Assembly (NCBI GenBank): GCA_020638975.1 | Contig: JACKHN010000003.1 | Location: 1-64,000 of the forward strand | Reading direction: 5' to 3' | Length of the DNA: 64,000 bases | Origin: Planctomycetaceae bacterium | GTDB lineage: Bacteria; Planctomycetota; Planctomycetia; Pirellulales; Pirellulaceae | In this document: piece after piece, positions 1-7,953 of the stretch | Layout: each line of letters begins with the position of its first letter | Numbering within the stretch: the first letter of the stretch is position 1 | Made by a program: the position numbers and the translations under genes | The notes under the pieces: generated by a model | The model's input: the letters and a program-made list of their open reading frames with translations, nothing else | Databases searched by the model: none | What the model was told of the DNA's origin: nothing

Positions 1-239
1 TAGCGCGATGGCGTGCAGACGGCAGATACCGAATGGGCATCCGTAAACCGGCGTCCTTCGGCGGCAAGCCGGTCGATGTTGGGCGTCTGCACCTTGGTTG
101 CACCGTAGCAACCGAGATCGCCATAGCCGAGGTCGTCGGCGAAAATCAGAACAACATTTGGTGGTTGCTCCGCGCCCAGCATCGAATAAGTCGACAGCAG
201 GAACAGGGCCAGAACTGGAACGAGTGCGCTCAGTTTCAT
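1..239 (-). CDS. Secreted arylsulfatase-type sulfatase, N-terminal part (cut by window edge)
   Basis: Only the first 79 residues are in the window. The start ATG lies at 239-237. A signal peptide (MKLSALVPVLALFLLS, cleavage near Ala23) is followed by the sulfatase N-terminal block NVVLIFADDLGYGDLGCYG, whose Asp pair (35-36) binds the active-site calcium in this family. The formylglycine motif CTPSR (Cys75) sits exactly at the window edge. The family removes sulfate esters, usually from sulfated glycans, outside the cytoplasm after the Cys is converted to formylglycine. It follows the upstream sulfatase by 43 bp on the same strand, so it is probably the last visible gene of the sulfatase operon. 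The substrate cannot be told from this fragment. Confidence 0.9.
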   Translation of the reverse strand, partial: MKLSALVPVLALFLLSTYSMLGAEQPPNVVLIFADDLGYGDLGCYGATKVQTPNIDRLAAEGRRFTDAHSVSAVCTPSR

Positions 240-282
240 AGTACTACTTCAAGATGGATTGGGGTTCTTTACGAAAGGCAGA

Positions 283-1710
283 TTATCGAGACGGATCAAA
301 CTGAAAGGCCGGCTTGACTTCAGGAGGCAGCGGACCTGCATTCCTGTCACGGTACTTCGAGAAGCAAGCGGGTTTGGGTTTCTCGGGAAGCGTCGCATGC
401 CAGGCTTGAAGTTTCTTTAATAGCTCGCTGGCGACCTCAGGATGCGAGGCCTTCACATTGTTCTTTTCCAGGGGATCCTGATTCACGTCGTAGAGCTCGA
501 GCACGTCGAAGTTCATGCTGGTCAGCAGCCGCCATCGACCATCCAGTATCGAGTAGACGGGACCGTTCCGACTTGGAAGTCCCTTCCAAAACAACGGCTT
601 GTCGCGCAATGGAAGTTCCGTCCCCTGTAGCGTCGCCACTTGGCTCTTGCCGTCTGGTTGGTATCCCTCAGGCAATCGCGCGCCGGCGAGTTCGCAGAAC
701 GTCGGCAACAGGTCAACGGCGGAGATCCACGAAACGTCATCAATTGCACCAGCCTTGATTTTTCCAGGCCAACGAGCGATGAACGGGACACCGATTCCGC
801 CCTGCAAGATTGACTTCTTGCGCCCGTTTCGACCGCCGGTTGTCCCGACGCTACAGCCGATTCCAAATCCCTCGCCGGTCGCGGAATCGTACATGGTAGT
901 CAGCTTTCCACCTCGGCCACTGCCTGCGGGTCCATTGTCTGAACTGAAGATTACCAGCGTGTTGTCGGATAGGTTTAACCGGTCCAACGCCGCGAGCAAT
1001 TCGCCGATTCGGTCGTCGGCGTGAGAAAGAACAGCGGCGTAGACGTTGTCAGGTTCACCCAACTCTGGAAATCGTCGACGATACTCCGGCAGCGTATGAA
1101 ACGGTGTGTGCGGCTCGTGCATCCAAAGATTGATGAAGAACGGCTTCTTCGCGGCGGCGTTCTTTTCGATGAAGGCGATCGCGCGGGCGGCGTCCTCGTG
1201 TACCGGCATTTGCTCGCCTGCGCAGTTGAACACCCCGTACTCGTCATAACCGTAATCCTTTGGCAGCGGCGAATCGGGGATCATGTTGTTCGCGAGATGC
1301 CATTTGCCGAAATGAGCCGTCGCGTAGCCAGCCGACTGCAGCATCTTGGGAAGTGTGGGAGTCTTCGGATCGAGCCAGTCCGGCATGCCACGATTCGCGT
1401 TACTGCTCACCGCCGCGAAGTGCCCGTCGATGTTGTAACGCGCTGGGAAGTGCCCAGTCATCACGGCCGTACGGCTCGGAGAACACACGCCGCTGGCGAC
1501 AGTAAACCGCGCGAAGTCCGTCCCCTCTTTCGCAAGCCGGTCAATGTTCGGCGTCTTCAGATACGGATGCCCGTGGCAGCCGAGATCGCCCCAGCCCCAG
1601 TCGTCAGCGAAGATGAAGAGGATGTTGAGTTGCTCGACCGCATTCACCCGCACTACGAACAAGCTGCTGGCAATCATGAAGACGATGGCTGGGAGATGCA
1701 TTCTGATCAT
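283..1710 (-). CDS. Secreted sulfatase (arylsulfatase A-like)
   Basis: 475 residues from ATG 1710. The frame is open further upstream to 1794, but that part overlaps the 3' end of the preceding gene and lacks a signal sequence, whereas the ATG at 1710 begins a clear one (MIRMHLPAIVFMIASSLFVV). The catalytic core shows FADDWGWGDLGCHG (metal-binding Asp36-Asp37), the formylglycine motif CSPSR (Cys76), GKWHL and SSDNGP further on, and a C-terminal segment LYDVNQDPLEKNN typical of arylsulfatases. It lies 44 bp after the fusion gene and 43 bp before the next sulfatase, which suggests one transcript. The family hydrolyses sulfate esters in the periplasm or outside the cell, and the neighbours suggest a sulfated polysaccharide. 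Confidence 0.92.
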   Translation of the reverse strand: MIRMHLPAIVFMIASSLFVVRVNAVEQLNILFIFADDWGWGDLGCHGHPYLKTPNIDRLAKEGTDFARFTVASGVCSPSRTAVMTGHFPARYNIDGHFAAVSSNANRGMPDWLDPKTPTLPKMLQSAGYATAHFGKWHLANNMIPDSPLPKDYGYDEYGVFNCAGEQMPVHEDAARAIAFIEKNAAAKKPFFINLWMHEPHTPFHTLPEYRRRFPELGEPDNVYAAVLSHADDRIGELLAALDRLNLSDNTLVIFSSDNGPAGSGRGGKLTTMYDSATGEGFGIGCSVGTTGGRNGRKKSILQGGIGVPFIARWPGKIKAGAIDDVSWISAVDLLPTFCELAGARLPEGYQPDGKSQVATLQGTELPLRDKPLFWKGLPSRNGPVYSILDGRWRLLTSMNFDVLELYDVNQDPLEKNNVKASHPEVASELLKKLQAWHATLPEKPKPACFSKYRDRNAGPLPPEVKPAFQFDPSR

Positions 1711-1754
1711 TGGAGTTTCTCTTCGTGTTTCTTTTTCCGCCGCGATACGTGGCA

Positions 1755-4700
1755 TCAGTACGGATAGTCCGCGCCATCGCGGCTGCGCTGGCAATCGGCT
1801 TCGAGTTCTTGAAGTCGAAGCGCGAGCGACTCGGCGCGCTGCGGCATCTGTTGTAGCAGATCATTTTGCTCGTACGGATCTTCCTTCAAGTCGTACAATT
1901 GCAACCGGCTGTCACGTTTGGCGTCTTGCAACAACTTCCAGTCGCCGGAAATGATCGCTTTTCCGTCAATGCCATCGTGAAGCCGGCGATAACCGAAATA
2001 CAAATCGGAGCCTCGTGAATCGACCTCGTGCCGAATCACGGGCATCAAATCAATGCCGTCGATCGGACGAGCGTCTTTCTTGCCGAACGTGTATCCAACG
2101 AGATTCGCGACGGTCGGAAAATAGTCGATCGTCGAGCAACGCACACTCGTTGAGGTACCCGCGGGTATCGTACCCGGCCATACGGCGCATGCCGGCACCA
2201 GCAAACCACCCTCGTACATTGTGTGCTTGTGTCCCTTGAAGGGGCCCGCCGAGGCAATGCCTTTCTTCGCTAACGCGTCGGCCGGACCATTGTCGCTACA
2301 AAAGAACACGAGCGTGTTCCGCTCGATGCCCAATTCGACCAGCTTGGCTCGCAACCGGCCAATCTGCTCGTCCATCGCCGTAATGCAACCGTATAGATTC
2401 TGTCTTGCTTGGCCGTACTTGGCGTAGGGCTTCTTGTACTCTTCGCCAGCCACGGTTGGCTCGTGTGGTGCGTGAAACCAGACCGTGGCTAAGAAAGGCC
2501 TGTCCTTGTTGGACTCGACGAATGGAATGACACGATCCATGATCACCCGACTGTCATCGCCAGCCATGTTCTCACTGACTTCCTTACCGTTGTGAACGTA
2601 AGGCATTCCACCTTTCCACGGTTCGCCCGCTTGCGCGCCCCAACTGTCCCAGCCATCCGGTGTCACGGACGGATTCCAAGTCGGCACGGCGCTGGTTGTC
2701 GCAAAGGTTTCGTCGAAGCCATGTTGCGATGGCGGCGAAAAGAAACCTCGCGAGCTCGCGTCTTCCGGCTTGACCCAGCCCATGTGCCATTTGCCGAAGA
2801 ACCCCGTCTGATAACCTTTGCTCTTGAGCATTTCGGCGAGTGTGATTTCACCCACTCTCATTCCCGCGGTGTGCGCGGCCAAGATTCCAAAGCGAAACGG
2901 ATAACGGCCCGTCAGACAACTGCCTCGCGTCGGCGAGCACAGCGGTGCGGCCGCGTAGAAGCGATCGAAGCGAATTCCTTGGGCGGCCATCGCATCCAAG
3001 TTGGGCGTGTTGATCTTCTCGTTGCCATTAAAGCCGACGTCGCCCCAACCCTGATCGTCGCTCATGATTAAAATGACGTTCGGCGTCACATCGCGAGTGT
3101 CATTGGTTGACGCCGTGTTCGGCGAGTCCTTGATGAGTGGCCGAGAGGTTCGTTCTTCAAGAGCTGCGTTTGGTTCGGCCTCCGTCGCCTCGACGGTTTC
3201 GCTGGCTGTCAGTTTGTCAATCCATCGGGCGTGTTCGTCCTTGATGTTTTGAAATTCAGGCTTCGCAGCGAGGTTCTCCCATTCGTTCGGATCGTCGTCA
3301 TGGTCGTACAACTCTTCGCTGCCATCGACGTAGCGAATGTATCGCCAACGCTGTGATCGAACGGTATGGTTGCCGGCCGTCGTGGAAGTTAGCGCCGGAC
3401 GGTCCCACGGCGTGTCTGGACGATTCAACAGTTCGTCAAAACTCTGTCCTTGCAATTGTTCGGGAGCTTTCAAGCCGCAAAGTTTGGCGAGCGTCGGATA
3501 GATGTCGATCAGCCCGACGGTTTGATGACAAACGCTACCGTTTCCCTTCGCGCCGGGCACGAAAACCATCAACGGGCTGCGTGTCGATTCCTCCCAGGGC
3601 ATCCATTTTCGCCAGTGATGCTTTTCACCGAGATGCCAACCGTGATCGGACCACAGCACGACGATTGTATTGTTGGCATGACGACTTCTTTCCAAGTGAT
3701 CGAGTACCTGCCCGACACAGTCGTCAGTCAGCGCCACGCAAGCGTGGTAGGCGTGAACGAGTTCGCGACGATAGGTGGGACTGTATTGGTCAACGGCATC
3801 GTCGGCAATCAATGGTTGTCGATCGAGTACCCAACGGCGACCGATTTCGGGAACGTCATCCAGATCGTTCTTGAGAACCGCGGGCAGAGTGAGCTGCTGG
3901 CGATCAAACAGATCAAAGAAGCGTCGCGGGGCCGTCATCGGCGTATGCGGTTTGTAGAATCCGAGGGCCAGAAAGAACGGTTGATCATGCTGCCGATCCA
4001 ATTGCGATTTTGCCCACGTCGCAATTTGTTCGTCGGGCATTTCGCCCGGTGCGATATCCAGTGCGGCCCAAGCCAGGGAGTCTTCGGCTTGATTGCCAAA
4101 GCGTTCGGTGAACTGACGTCCATTGGGCGGTTCGGGACCCCAGCGAAGCGTCTTGGGACCGATCTCATCCCAATATTCTTTCTTGCCATGATCGTTGTGA
4201 TAGATCTTGCCCATGCACGCCGCGCGATAGCCATTGTCGCGAAACCACACCGGCATCTGTTTCGCGTTCTTGTAAGCGTCGCTCGCGTTCTTGGATGAGT
4301 TGCCGTAAATGTTCGTTGTCGATGCGTACAATCCCGAGAGCACGCTGGAACGCGAAGCATTGCACAACGCAACCTGGCAATGAGCATTGTCGAACAACAC
4401 GCTCCGCGCGGCGAATCGGTCGAGATGCGGCGTCTTCGCATCGGGACTGCCACCCAGGCAACCAATCCAGTCGTTCAAGTCGTCGATCGCGATAAACAAG
4501 ACATTCGGTCTAAGGGTCGCACGGCGATTTCCCTGGCTGGGCTCCGTCTTGTTGCTCATCGGAGGCGGATTATCACCCGCCTGAATCTTCCGCATCGCTT
4601 CGGCAAATCGCTTTCCCATCAACCATTGACTGGCGGCGTCAAAGTGCGTGCCTTCATCCGAAGTGCTTGTTCCGGCGGAGGACACGAATCCGAGTTTCGA

Positions 4701-5402
4701 CGTGCTCGTGCCAACGGCTCGAATTGCAGCGCGAACGCTGTCACGCTTACCGTTGTCGAAGACTTCTCCAACAACGACCGGCAAGTCGGCGACCCCAGTA
4801 TCTTGACGAATACGAGCAATCAAGGTTTCTAAGCGTTCCTGATAGACCGCGGCGCTCGCTTTCGAATCCGATTCACCCTGATGCCACAGCAACCCGCGGA
4901 TCGCGAATGTATCTCCACGTTGCGCTAACGTCTCGGTCGCCAAGTGAATCGTTTCCATAAAGTCGCGATAGCGCGGTCCTTGCGTGTCCGGTTCACCATG
5001 CTCGCCCGGATTCCAGTCAACACGCAAACTCGTACCCCCTTTGGATCCTTTGATCAGCGCCAGCTTCCGTCGCGGCGACGCGTCGTGCATCTCGCGAGCG
5101 AACGCCAGTTCCGGACCGAAGGAGGGCGACGGGAGCGAGCCTGTGTACTTGGGAGGTACGCTAAAGCCGGGCGCGAGCCGTTGCCAGCCATCGCTCGAGT
5201 GCGGCACGCTGCGATAGAAGATGATCGCATCGTCAAACTGCTGGCTCTGTTCAGGCGTCAGCTCACTGACGAGTCCGCGGCCATCCATGTTCGATTGCCC
5301 GGCAAGCAGATACACGTCGTATTGCTCAGCCGAAACAGTGCGTGTCTGTGCGAGCCAACAGCAAAAGAGAAACACTGCGAATCGAAGTCCACTAGCAAAC
5401 AT
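1755..5402 (-). CDS. Three-domain fusion: SASA/CE6 acetylesterase + iduronate-2-sulfatase type + arylsulfatase type
   Basis: 1215 residues from ATG 5402, chosen because it opens a signal peptide (MFASGLRFAVFLFCCWLA); the upstream open frame only reads through a palindromic repeat. Residues about 27-272 form a SASA/CE6 carbohydrate esterase with LLAGQSNMDGRG (nucleophile Ser37), WHQGESD and GTHFD (His253). Residues about 298-733 form an iduronate-2-sulfatase-type domain with FIAIDDLNDWIG and CNASR (Cys347; the usual Pro is Ala). A hydrophilic linker of about 40 residues rich in Glu, Ala and Thr leads to an arylsulfatase domain at about 773-1215 with IMSDDQGWGDVG and CSPTR (Cys822). Each module is near full length and the linkers look natural, so this is probably a real fusion. 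It would deacetylate and desulfate a glycan with one secreted polypeptide. The frame was not checked by resequencing. Confidence 0.88.
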   Translation of the reverse strand: MFASGLRFAVFLFCCWLAQTRTVSAEQYDVYLLAGQSNMDGRGLVSELTPEQSQQFDDAIIFYRSVPHSSDGWQRLAPGFSVPPKYTGSLPSPSFGPELAFAREMHDASPRRKLALIKGSKGGTSLRVDWNPGEHGEPDTQGPRYRDFMETIHLATETLAQRGDTFAIRGLLWHQGESDSKASAAVYQERLETLIARIRQDTGVADLPVVVGEVFDNGKRDSVRAAIRAVGTSTSKLGFVSSAGTSTSDEGTHFDAASQWLMGKRFAEAMRKIQAGDNPPPMSNKTEPSQGNRRATLRPNVLFIAIDDLNDWIGCLGGSPDAKTPHLDRFAARSVLFDNAHCQVALCNASRSSVLSGLYASTTNIYGNSSKNASDAYKNAKQMPVWFRDNGYRAACMGKIYHNDHGKKEYWDEIGPKTLRWGPEPPNGRQFTERFGNQAEDSLAWAALDIAPGEMPDEQIATWAKSQLDRQHDQPFFLALGFYKPHTPMTAPRRFFDLFDRQQLTLPAVLKNDLDDVPEIGRRWVLDRQPLIADDAVDQYSPTYRRELVHAYHACVALTDDCVGQVLDHLERSRHANNTIVVLWSDHGWHLGEKHHWRKWMPWEESTRSPLMVFVPGAKGNGSVCHQTVGLIDIYPTLAKLCGLKAPEQLQGQSFDELLNRPDTPWDRPALTSTTAGNHTVRSQRWRYIRYVDGSEELYDHDDDPNEWENLAAKPEFQNIKDEHARWIDKLTASETVEATEAEPNAALEERTSRPLIKDSPNTASTNDTRDVTPNVILIMSDDQGWGDVGFNGNEKINTPNLDAMAAQGIRFDRFYAAAPLCSPTRGSCLTGRYPFRFGILAAHTAGMRVGEITLAEMLKSKGYQTGFFGKWHMGWVKPEDASSRGFFSPPSQHGFDETFATTSAVPTWNPSVTPDGWDSWGAQAGEPWKGGMPYVHNGKEVSENMAGDDSRVIMDRVIPFVESNKDRPFLATVWFHAPHEPTVAGEEYKKPYAKYGQARQNLYGCITAMDEQIGRLRAKLVELGIERNTLVFFCSDNGPADALAKKGIASAGPFKGHKHTMYEGGLLVPACAVWPGTIPAGTSTSVRCSTIDYFPTVANLVGYTFGKKDARPIDGIDLMPVIRHEVDSRGSDLYFGYRRLHDGIDGKAIISGDWKLLQDAKRDSRLQLYDLKEDPYEQNDLLQQMPQRAESLALRLQELEADCQRSRDGADYPY

Positions 5403-5434
5403 AAAATGCCTAACGCGGCTTCGCCGCAACTGAC

Positions 5435-5505
5435 TGTAGGATGGACGCCCTCGTCCGTCCGTGTTTAAACGTGATGGCCGGACGGACGAGGGCGTCCATC
5501 CTACA
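5435..5505. repeat. 71-bp palindromic repeat, family A (TGTAGGATGGACGCC type)
   Basis: The arms run inward from TGTAGGATGGACGCCCTCGT and its reverse complement ACGAGGGCGTCCATCCTACA, about 26 bp each, separated by about 19 bp. A diverged copy lies at 16731-16800. It sits between the GH117-like gene and the fusion gene. It is REP- or MITE-like and could fold into a strong hairpin in the transcript. Confidence 0.85.
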
Positions 5506-5737
5506 AAAATGCGCGCCGCACGCACATCAAACCGAGTAAGCCTCTAATTGGGATTCCCAGCGGAAAGGTACGGAGTAGCGTATTCATCGATGAGTTACCG
5601 CAGTTCCAACTCAATCTGACGCAGCTTGATCGGTGGCCAAACGGTTGCGTTGGGTGGGCCGTTGTTGAATCTGCATCATAGCTTCGGGGTGAAGTCACTT
5701 CACTCAGACTGGCAAGTATTCTTGAACCACAAGGCGT
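5506..5737. other. Intergenic region with a possible gene remnant
   Basis: No intact gene is seen. On the minus strand 5595-5672 reads as a short open stretch ending PPIKLRQIELELR followed by TAA. This could be the tail of a deleted gene, but I cannot name a family and it may be chance. Confidence 0.3.
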
Positions 5738-6706
5738 TTATGGGCTGGCTGCGTTCAGATCGAATCGTTCGATGAACGGAAGAAATCCCTGGCGCTTTCC
5801 AATATGAACGCCCCATTCGATTTGCTGGCCGGAATTCGAGTCGGTGAAAGCTTCGGGGCGATACGCACCGGCAGCGTGGGGCACGTCCTTCACATCATGC
5901 GCTTTGGTGAAGTGAATGCCGTCCGCGGCATATACGATCGAACGCACCAACTCCTTGGGACCGGTCGTTCCAATCAACGCAGCAACACCGTCGCCCTGCG
6001 GCCAGACTAACACTTCGTGATTGCCCGGAATCACCGGATTGCCTTCATACTTGATGTAAGGCCCCTGCGGCTTTTCGGCGATCGCGAAACCCAGCTGAGT
6101 CTGACCTGGGCTCTTTCCTAGCTGACGCCCTTTGTAATAGAACCAGTACTTGCCGCGTCGTGTGATGAGACAGGCATCATCAACCAGGTGACTGTCGAAG
6201 TCCGCTGGGTTGTCGCTATTCTTCAATGCCGGGTTGGTAGCGAGTCGCTCCCAGGGTCCGTCAGGCGATTCCGAGACGGCGATGCCAATTTTCGAATCAG
6301 GATTGAATCCCTTGCCAAATTCTTTCGATGTTCCGGTGTAGAACAGCCAGTAGCGTCCCTCGGCAACGAGAATGTTAGGAGTGAAGACACTCGCGCCTTC
6401 CCAGGTTCCGGCGTCTCCTTTGGCGAGCGTCATGCCCTTCTCCGTCCAAGCGTGCCCGTCGGGCGAAGTTGCATACCAAATGGTTGCATCATATCCCGAG
6501 GCGATCGTTCCCTTCGAATACCATACATAGAAAAGGCCATTGACCTTGATGATGTCGCTGGGATCGCGGCGCATCACACCTTCTTCCGCACCAATGCCTT
6601 CGGTGGTCAAGTAGGTCACCTGGATTGTTCCCGTTTCCGACTGCGCCGATGCTACGCTGCCAGACATCACTCCGACCGCGAGTACGATCCTTGCCAGGTT
6701 TCTCAT
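5738..6706 (-). CDS. Secreted GH117/GH43-like five-bladed propeller glycosidase
   Basis: 322 residues. ATG 6706 has AGAAGG nine bases upstream and opens a signal peptide cleaved near SVASA-QSE. The remainder has blade-like repeats: RRDPSDIIKVNGLFYVWYSKG, TWEGASVFTPNIL, GRYWLFYTGTS, VDDACLITRRGKYWFYYKG and AYRPEAF. RRDPSDII with an early catalytic Asp, and the repeated Y/F-WYY/FYT strands, fit the GH43/GH117 superfamily; GH117 members release 3,6-anhydrogalactose from agar oligosaccharides. The lone HxEx context here does not settle which family applies. It is the first gene of a run of sulfatase genes on the same strand, which suits a role in degrading a sulfated algal polysaccharide. Substrate is inference. 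Confidence 0.75.
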   Translation of the reverse strand: MRNLARIVLAVGVMSGSVASAQSETGTIQVTYLTTEGIGAEEGVMRRDPSDIIKVNGLFYVWYSKGTIASGYDATIWYATSPDGHAWTEKGMTLAKGDAGTWEGASVFTPNILVAEGRYWLFYTGTSKEFGKGFNPDSKIGIAVSESPDGPWERLATNPALKNSDNPADFDSHLVDDACLITRRGKYWFYYKGRQLGKSPGQTQLGFAIAEKPQGPYIKYEGNPVIPGNHEVLVWPQGDGVAALIGTTGPKELVRSIVYAADGIHFTKAHDVKDVPHAAGAYRPEAFTDSNSGQQIEWGVHIGKRQGFLPFIERFDLNAASP

Positions 6707-6765
6707 CGTGCTGACCTTCTGCTCTGATTCGGTGTCTTCGTCTATAGTCGTTGACTTCCATGCGG

Positions 6766-6960
6766 TTAGGCGGAAAAAAGCCAGTATAAGGCGTCGCGGT
6801 CCAGTTTGTTTCCACCCTGAAACAGCCGAACTAACCCTAATCCTTCGAACTTCGTGAACTCAGCGGTCGAACCGCCTGCCGCACGCACGAAGGTCGGAAC
6901 GAAGTCGACGCTCGTAACGGGAACATTGCACGTCGTTCCACTTTGGATTACTCCCGGCCA
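6766..6960 (-). pseudogene. Sulfatase C-terminal remnant
   Basis: Read on the minus strand, 64 codons run from WPGVIQSGTTCNVPVTSVDF through FVPTFVRAAGG and GLVRLFQGG to KLDRDALYW, then a stop. This matches the C-terminal part of arylsulfatase A-like enzymes (RWPG...PVTSVDFFPT...DRDALYWHFP). The N-terminal two thirds, including the formylglycine motif, are absent; upstream of the WPG the frame no longer resembles a sulfatase. It lies 59 bp upstream of the GH117-like gene. Confidence 0.75.
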
Positions 6961-7057
6961 ACTGCTCCGTTGGAACCTGCGGGCCCGCTCCAGTAGCGAG
7001 GACGCTTTCTCCGCCAGCCAATCGAAGGCGAAATGCGGTGATTGGTCACTAATGGCC

Positions 7058-7198
7058 GAGGCCTGTTTCTAGCTCCGCAGCAACTTGACCGATGTGGACG
7101 CGGCGATTGTGTGGCGACGCTATATCCAATTGACCGCGGTCGAATGGGCCTTCTGGATCACCAAGAACAAGCTATCGATCTGCCCGATTTGGCATCAC
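7058..7198 (+). pseudogene. IS4/IS1634-like DDE transposase C-terminal remnant
   Basis: After an in-frame TAG at 7070-7072 the plus strand reads LRSNLTDVDAAIVWRRYIQL, then TAVEWAFWITKN, ending ICPIWHH. It resembles the conserved C-terminal block of IS1634-type transposases (YLLRSNL...YIQLTEVE.AFKNLK..L.LRPIYHH), in which the Glu after QLT-V belongs to the DDE triad. The stop replaces the usual YL of this block. No terminal repeats or other transposase parts are visible, so it is a decayed fragment. Confidence 0.65.
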
Positions 7199-7257
7199 GC
7201 GGCGATTGGGCCAAAAGAAGTCGCCCGAGACCTTACCGCTGAGAGTCCGCGGAAACG

Positions 7258-7666
7258 CCAAGCCAGAATCGCAACCGGCAAAGCGCGACGCGGCAAACGC
7301 TTTGTCGCATCAACCGCAAGGTCGCTGAAATCCACCTGCCCCGTTGCGAGCATGCAGCAACCCGCGATCCGCTCGCTTTCGTCGAGTAAGCATCGCTCGC
7401 GAAATAACGGACGGTTTTCCGACGTAGGATAGGCTTCCAGCGCTTCCAGCCTGTCGAATTGCCGCTGACAGGCTGGAAGTCTATCCCACTAATTACGCGA
7501 GCGTTGCTAAGGCCTTTGTCACGGAAAGGTGCTTCTTTTGGTGCTGCCAAGCTTTCGCCTGCAGCCACTCGTCGACTTCCGGCTGTCCGCTGCTGAATTG
7601 CCAGCGTGGGTGGTCTTGCCTTAGACACTCCCAGCGGAATTCTTGCGGCAGCTTGACGCCACTCAT
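7258..7666 (-). pseudogene. TacT-like GNAT toxin gene split by a miniature element
   Basis: The 5' part starts at ATG 7666, overlapping the antitoxin stop (ATGA), and reads MSGVKLPQEFRWECLRQDHP, then WLQAKAWQHQKKHLSVTKAL. In the present sequence translation stops at 7493-7495 after 57 residues because a 118-bp element interrupts it. Past the element the same frame resumes from TTA 7389 as LDESERIAGCCMLATGQVDF, then SDLAVDATKRLPRRALPVAI, ending LAW near 7258. This is the order found in TacT-type GNAT toxins, which acetylate aminoacyl-tRNA. The 3' end is also missing, lost near the transposase remnant. The gene is non-functional as it stands. Confidence 0.82.
7390..7507. mobile_element. 118-bp MITE-like element inserted in the toxin gene
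   Basis: The ends form a 12-bp terminal inverted repeat with one mismatch (GCATCGCTCGCG at 7390-7401; CGCGAGCGTTGC at 7496-7507), flanked by TAA at 7387-7389 and 7508-7510 on the plus strand, consistent with a 3-bp target duplication. Inside is a second palindrome around 7430-7486 built on CTTCCAGCCTGTC and GACAGGCTGGAAG. It has no room for a transposase. Removing the element and one TAA restores a continuous toxin reading frame, which strongly supports the boundaries. Confidence 0.82.
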
Positions 7667-7932
7667 TCTTCGCCCCGCATCGTGTCACCTAGGTCGCGTT
7701 GGGCTTTCGTCAATTTCGGCGTTGCGTTCAATGCGTTCCAAAGCGACTGTTGCGCATCGGGCGTCATTGCGATCGTATTCTGTTCTGCTTGGACAACCTC
7801 GCGGCAGGGCTGCACAACCGTTACCATCCGTACGTAATCACTGATGCTGACTTTGCGTAATTCCGCGGCTGTGGTCACTCAGGGCTTGCTGTCGTCATCG
7901 AGACGCACCATCAAGTGGCTTGACTCGGCCAT
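7663..7932 (-). pseudogene. TacA-like (DUF1778) antitoxin with an in-frame TGA
   Basis: The frame from ATG 7932 gives MAESSHLMVRLDDDSKP, then TGA at 7879-7881, then VTTAAELRKVSISDYVR, a middle section, and LWNALNATPKLTKAQRDL near the C-terminus. Residues 1-17 plus the downstream frame match the DUF1778 ribbon-helix-helix antitoxins that pair with GNAT toxins, for which about 90 residues is normal. The GTG right after the stop (7878) could allow reinitiation of a 71-residue protein, but that would lack the DNA-binding beta strand (HLMVRLDDD). The stop overlaps the toxin start (ATGA), the usual TA operon layout. Confidence 0.8.
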
Positions 7933-7953
7933 CGCACGCTTGTCCGATCCTGA

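Noticed and set aside
1021..1767. Plus-strand frame of 248 codons over a sulfatase gene
   Set aside because: It is the reverse shadow of the sulfatase and has an improbable composition.
3450..4298. Plus-strand frame of 282 codons inside the fusion gene
   Set aside because: It is antisense to the first sulfatase domain and has no recognisable motifs or RBS.
7233..7688. Minus-strand frame of 151 codons across the toxin and the 118-bp element
   Set aside because: It is out of frame with the toxin in both parts; only the split toxin frame shows GNAT-type sequence.
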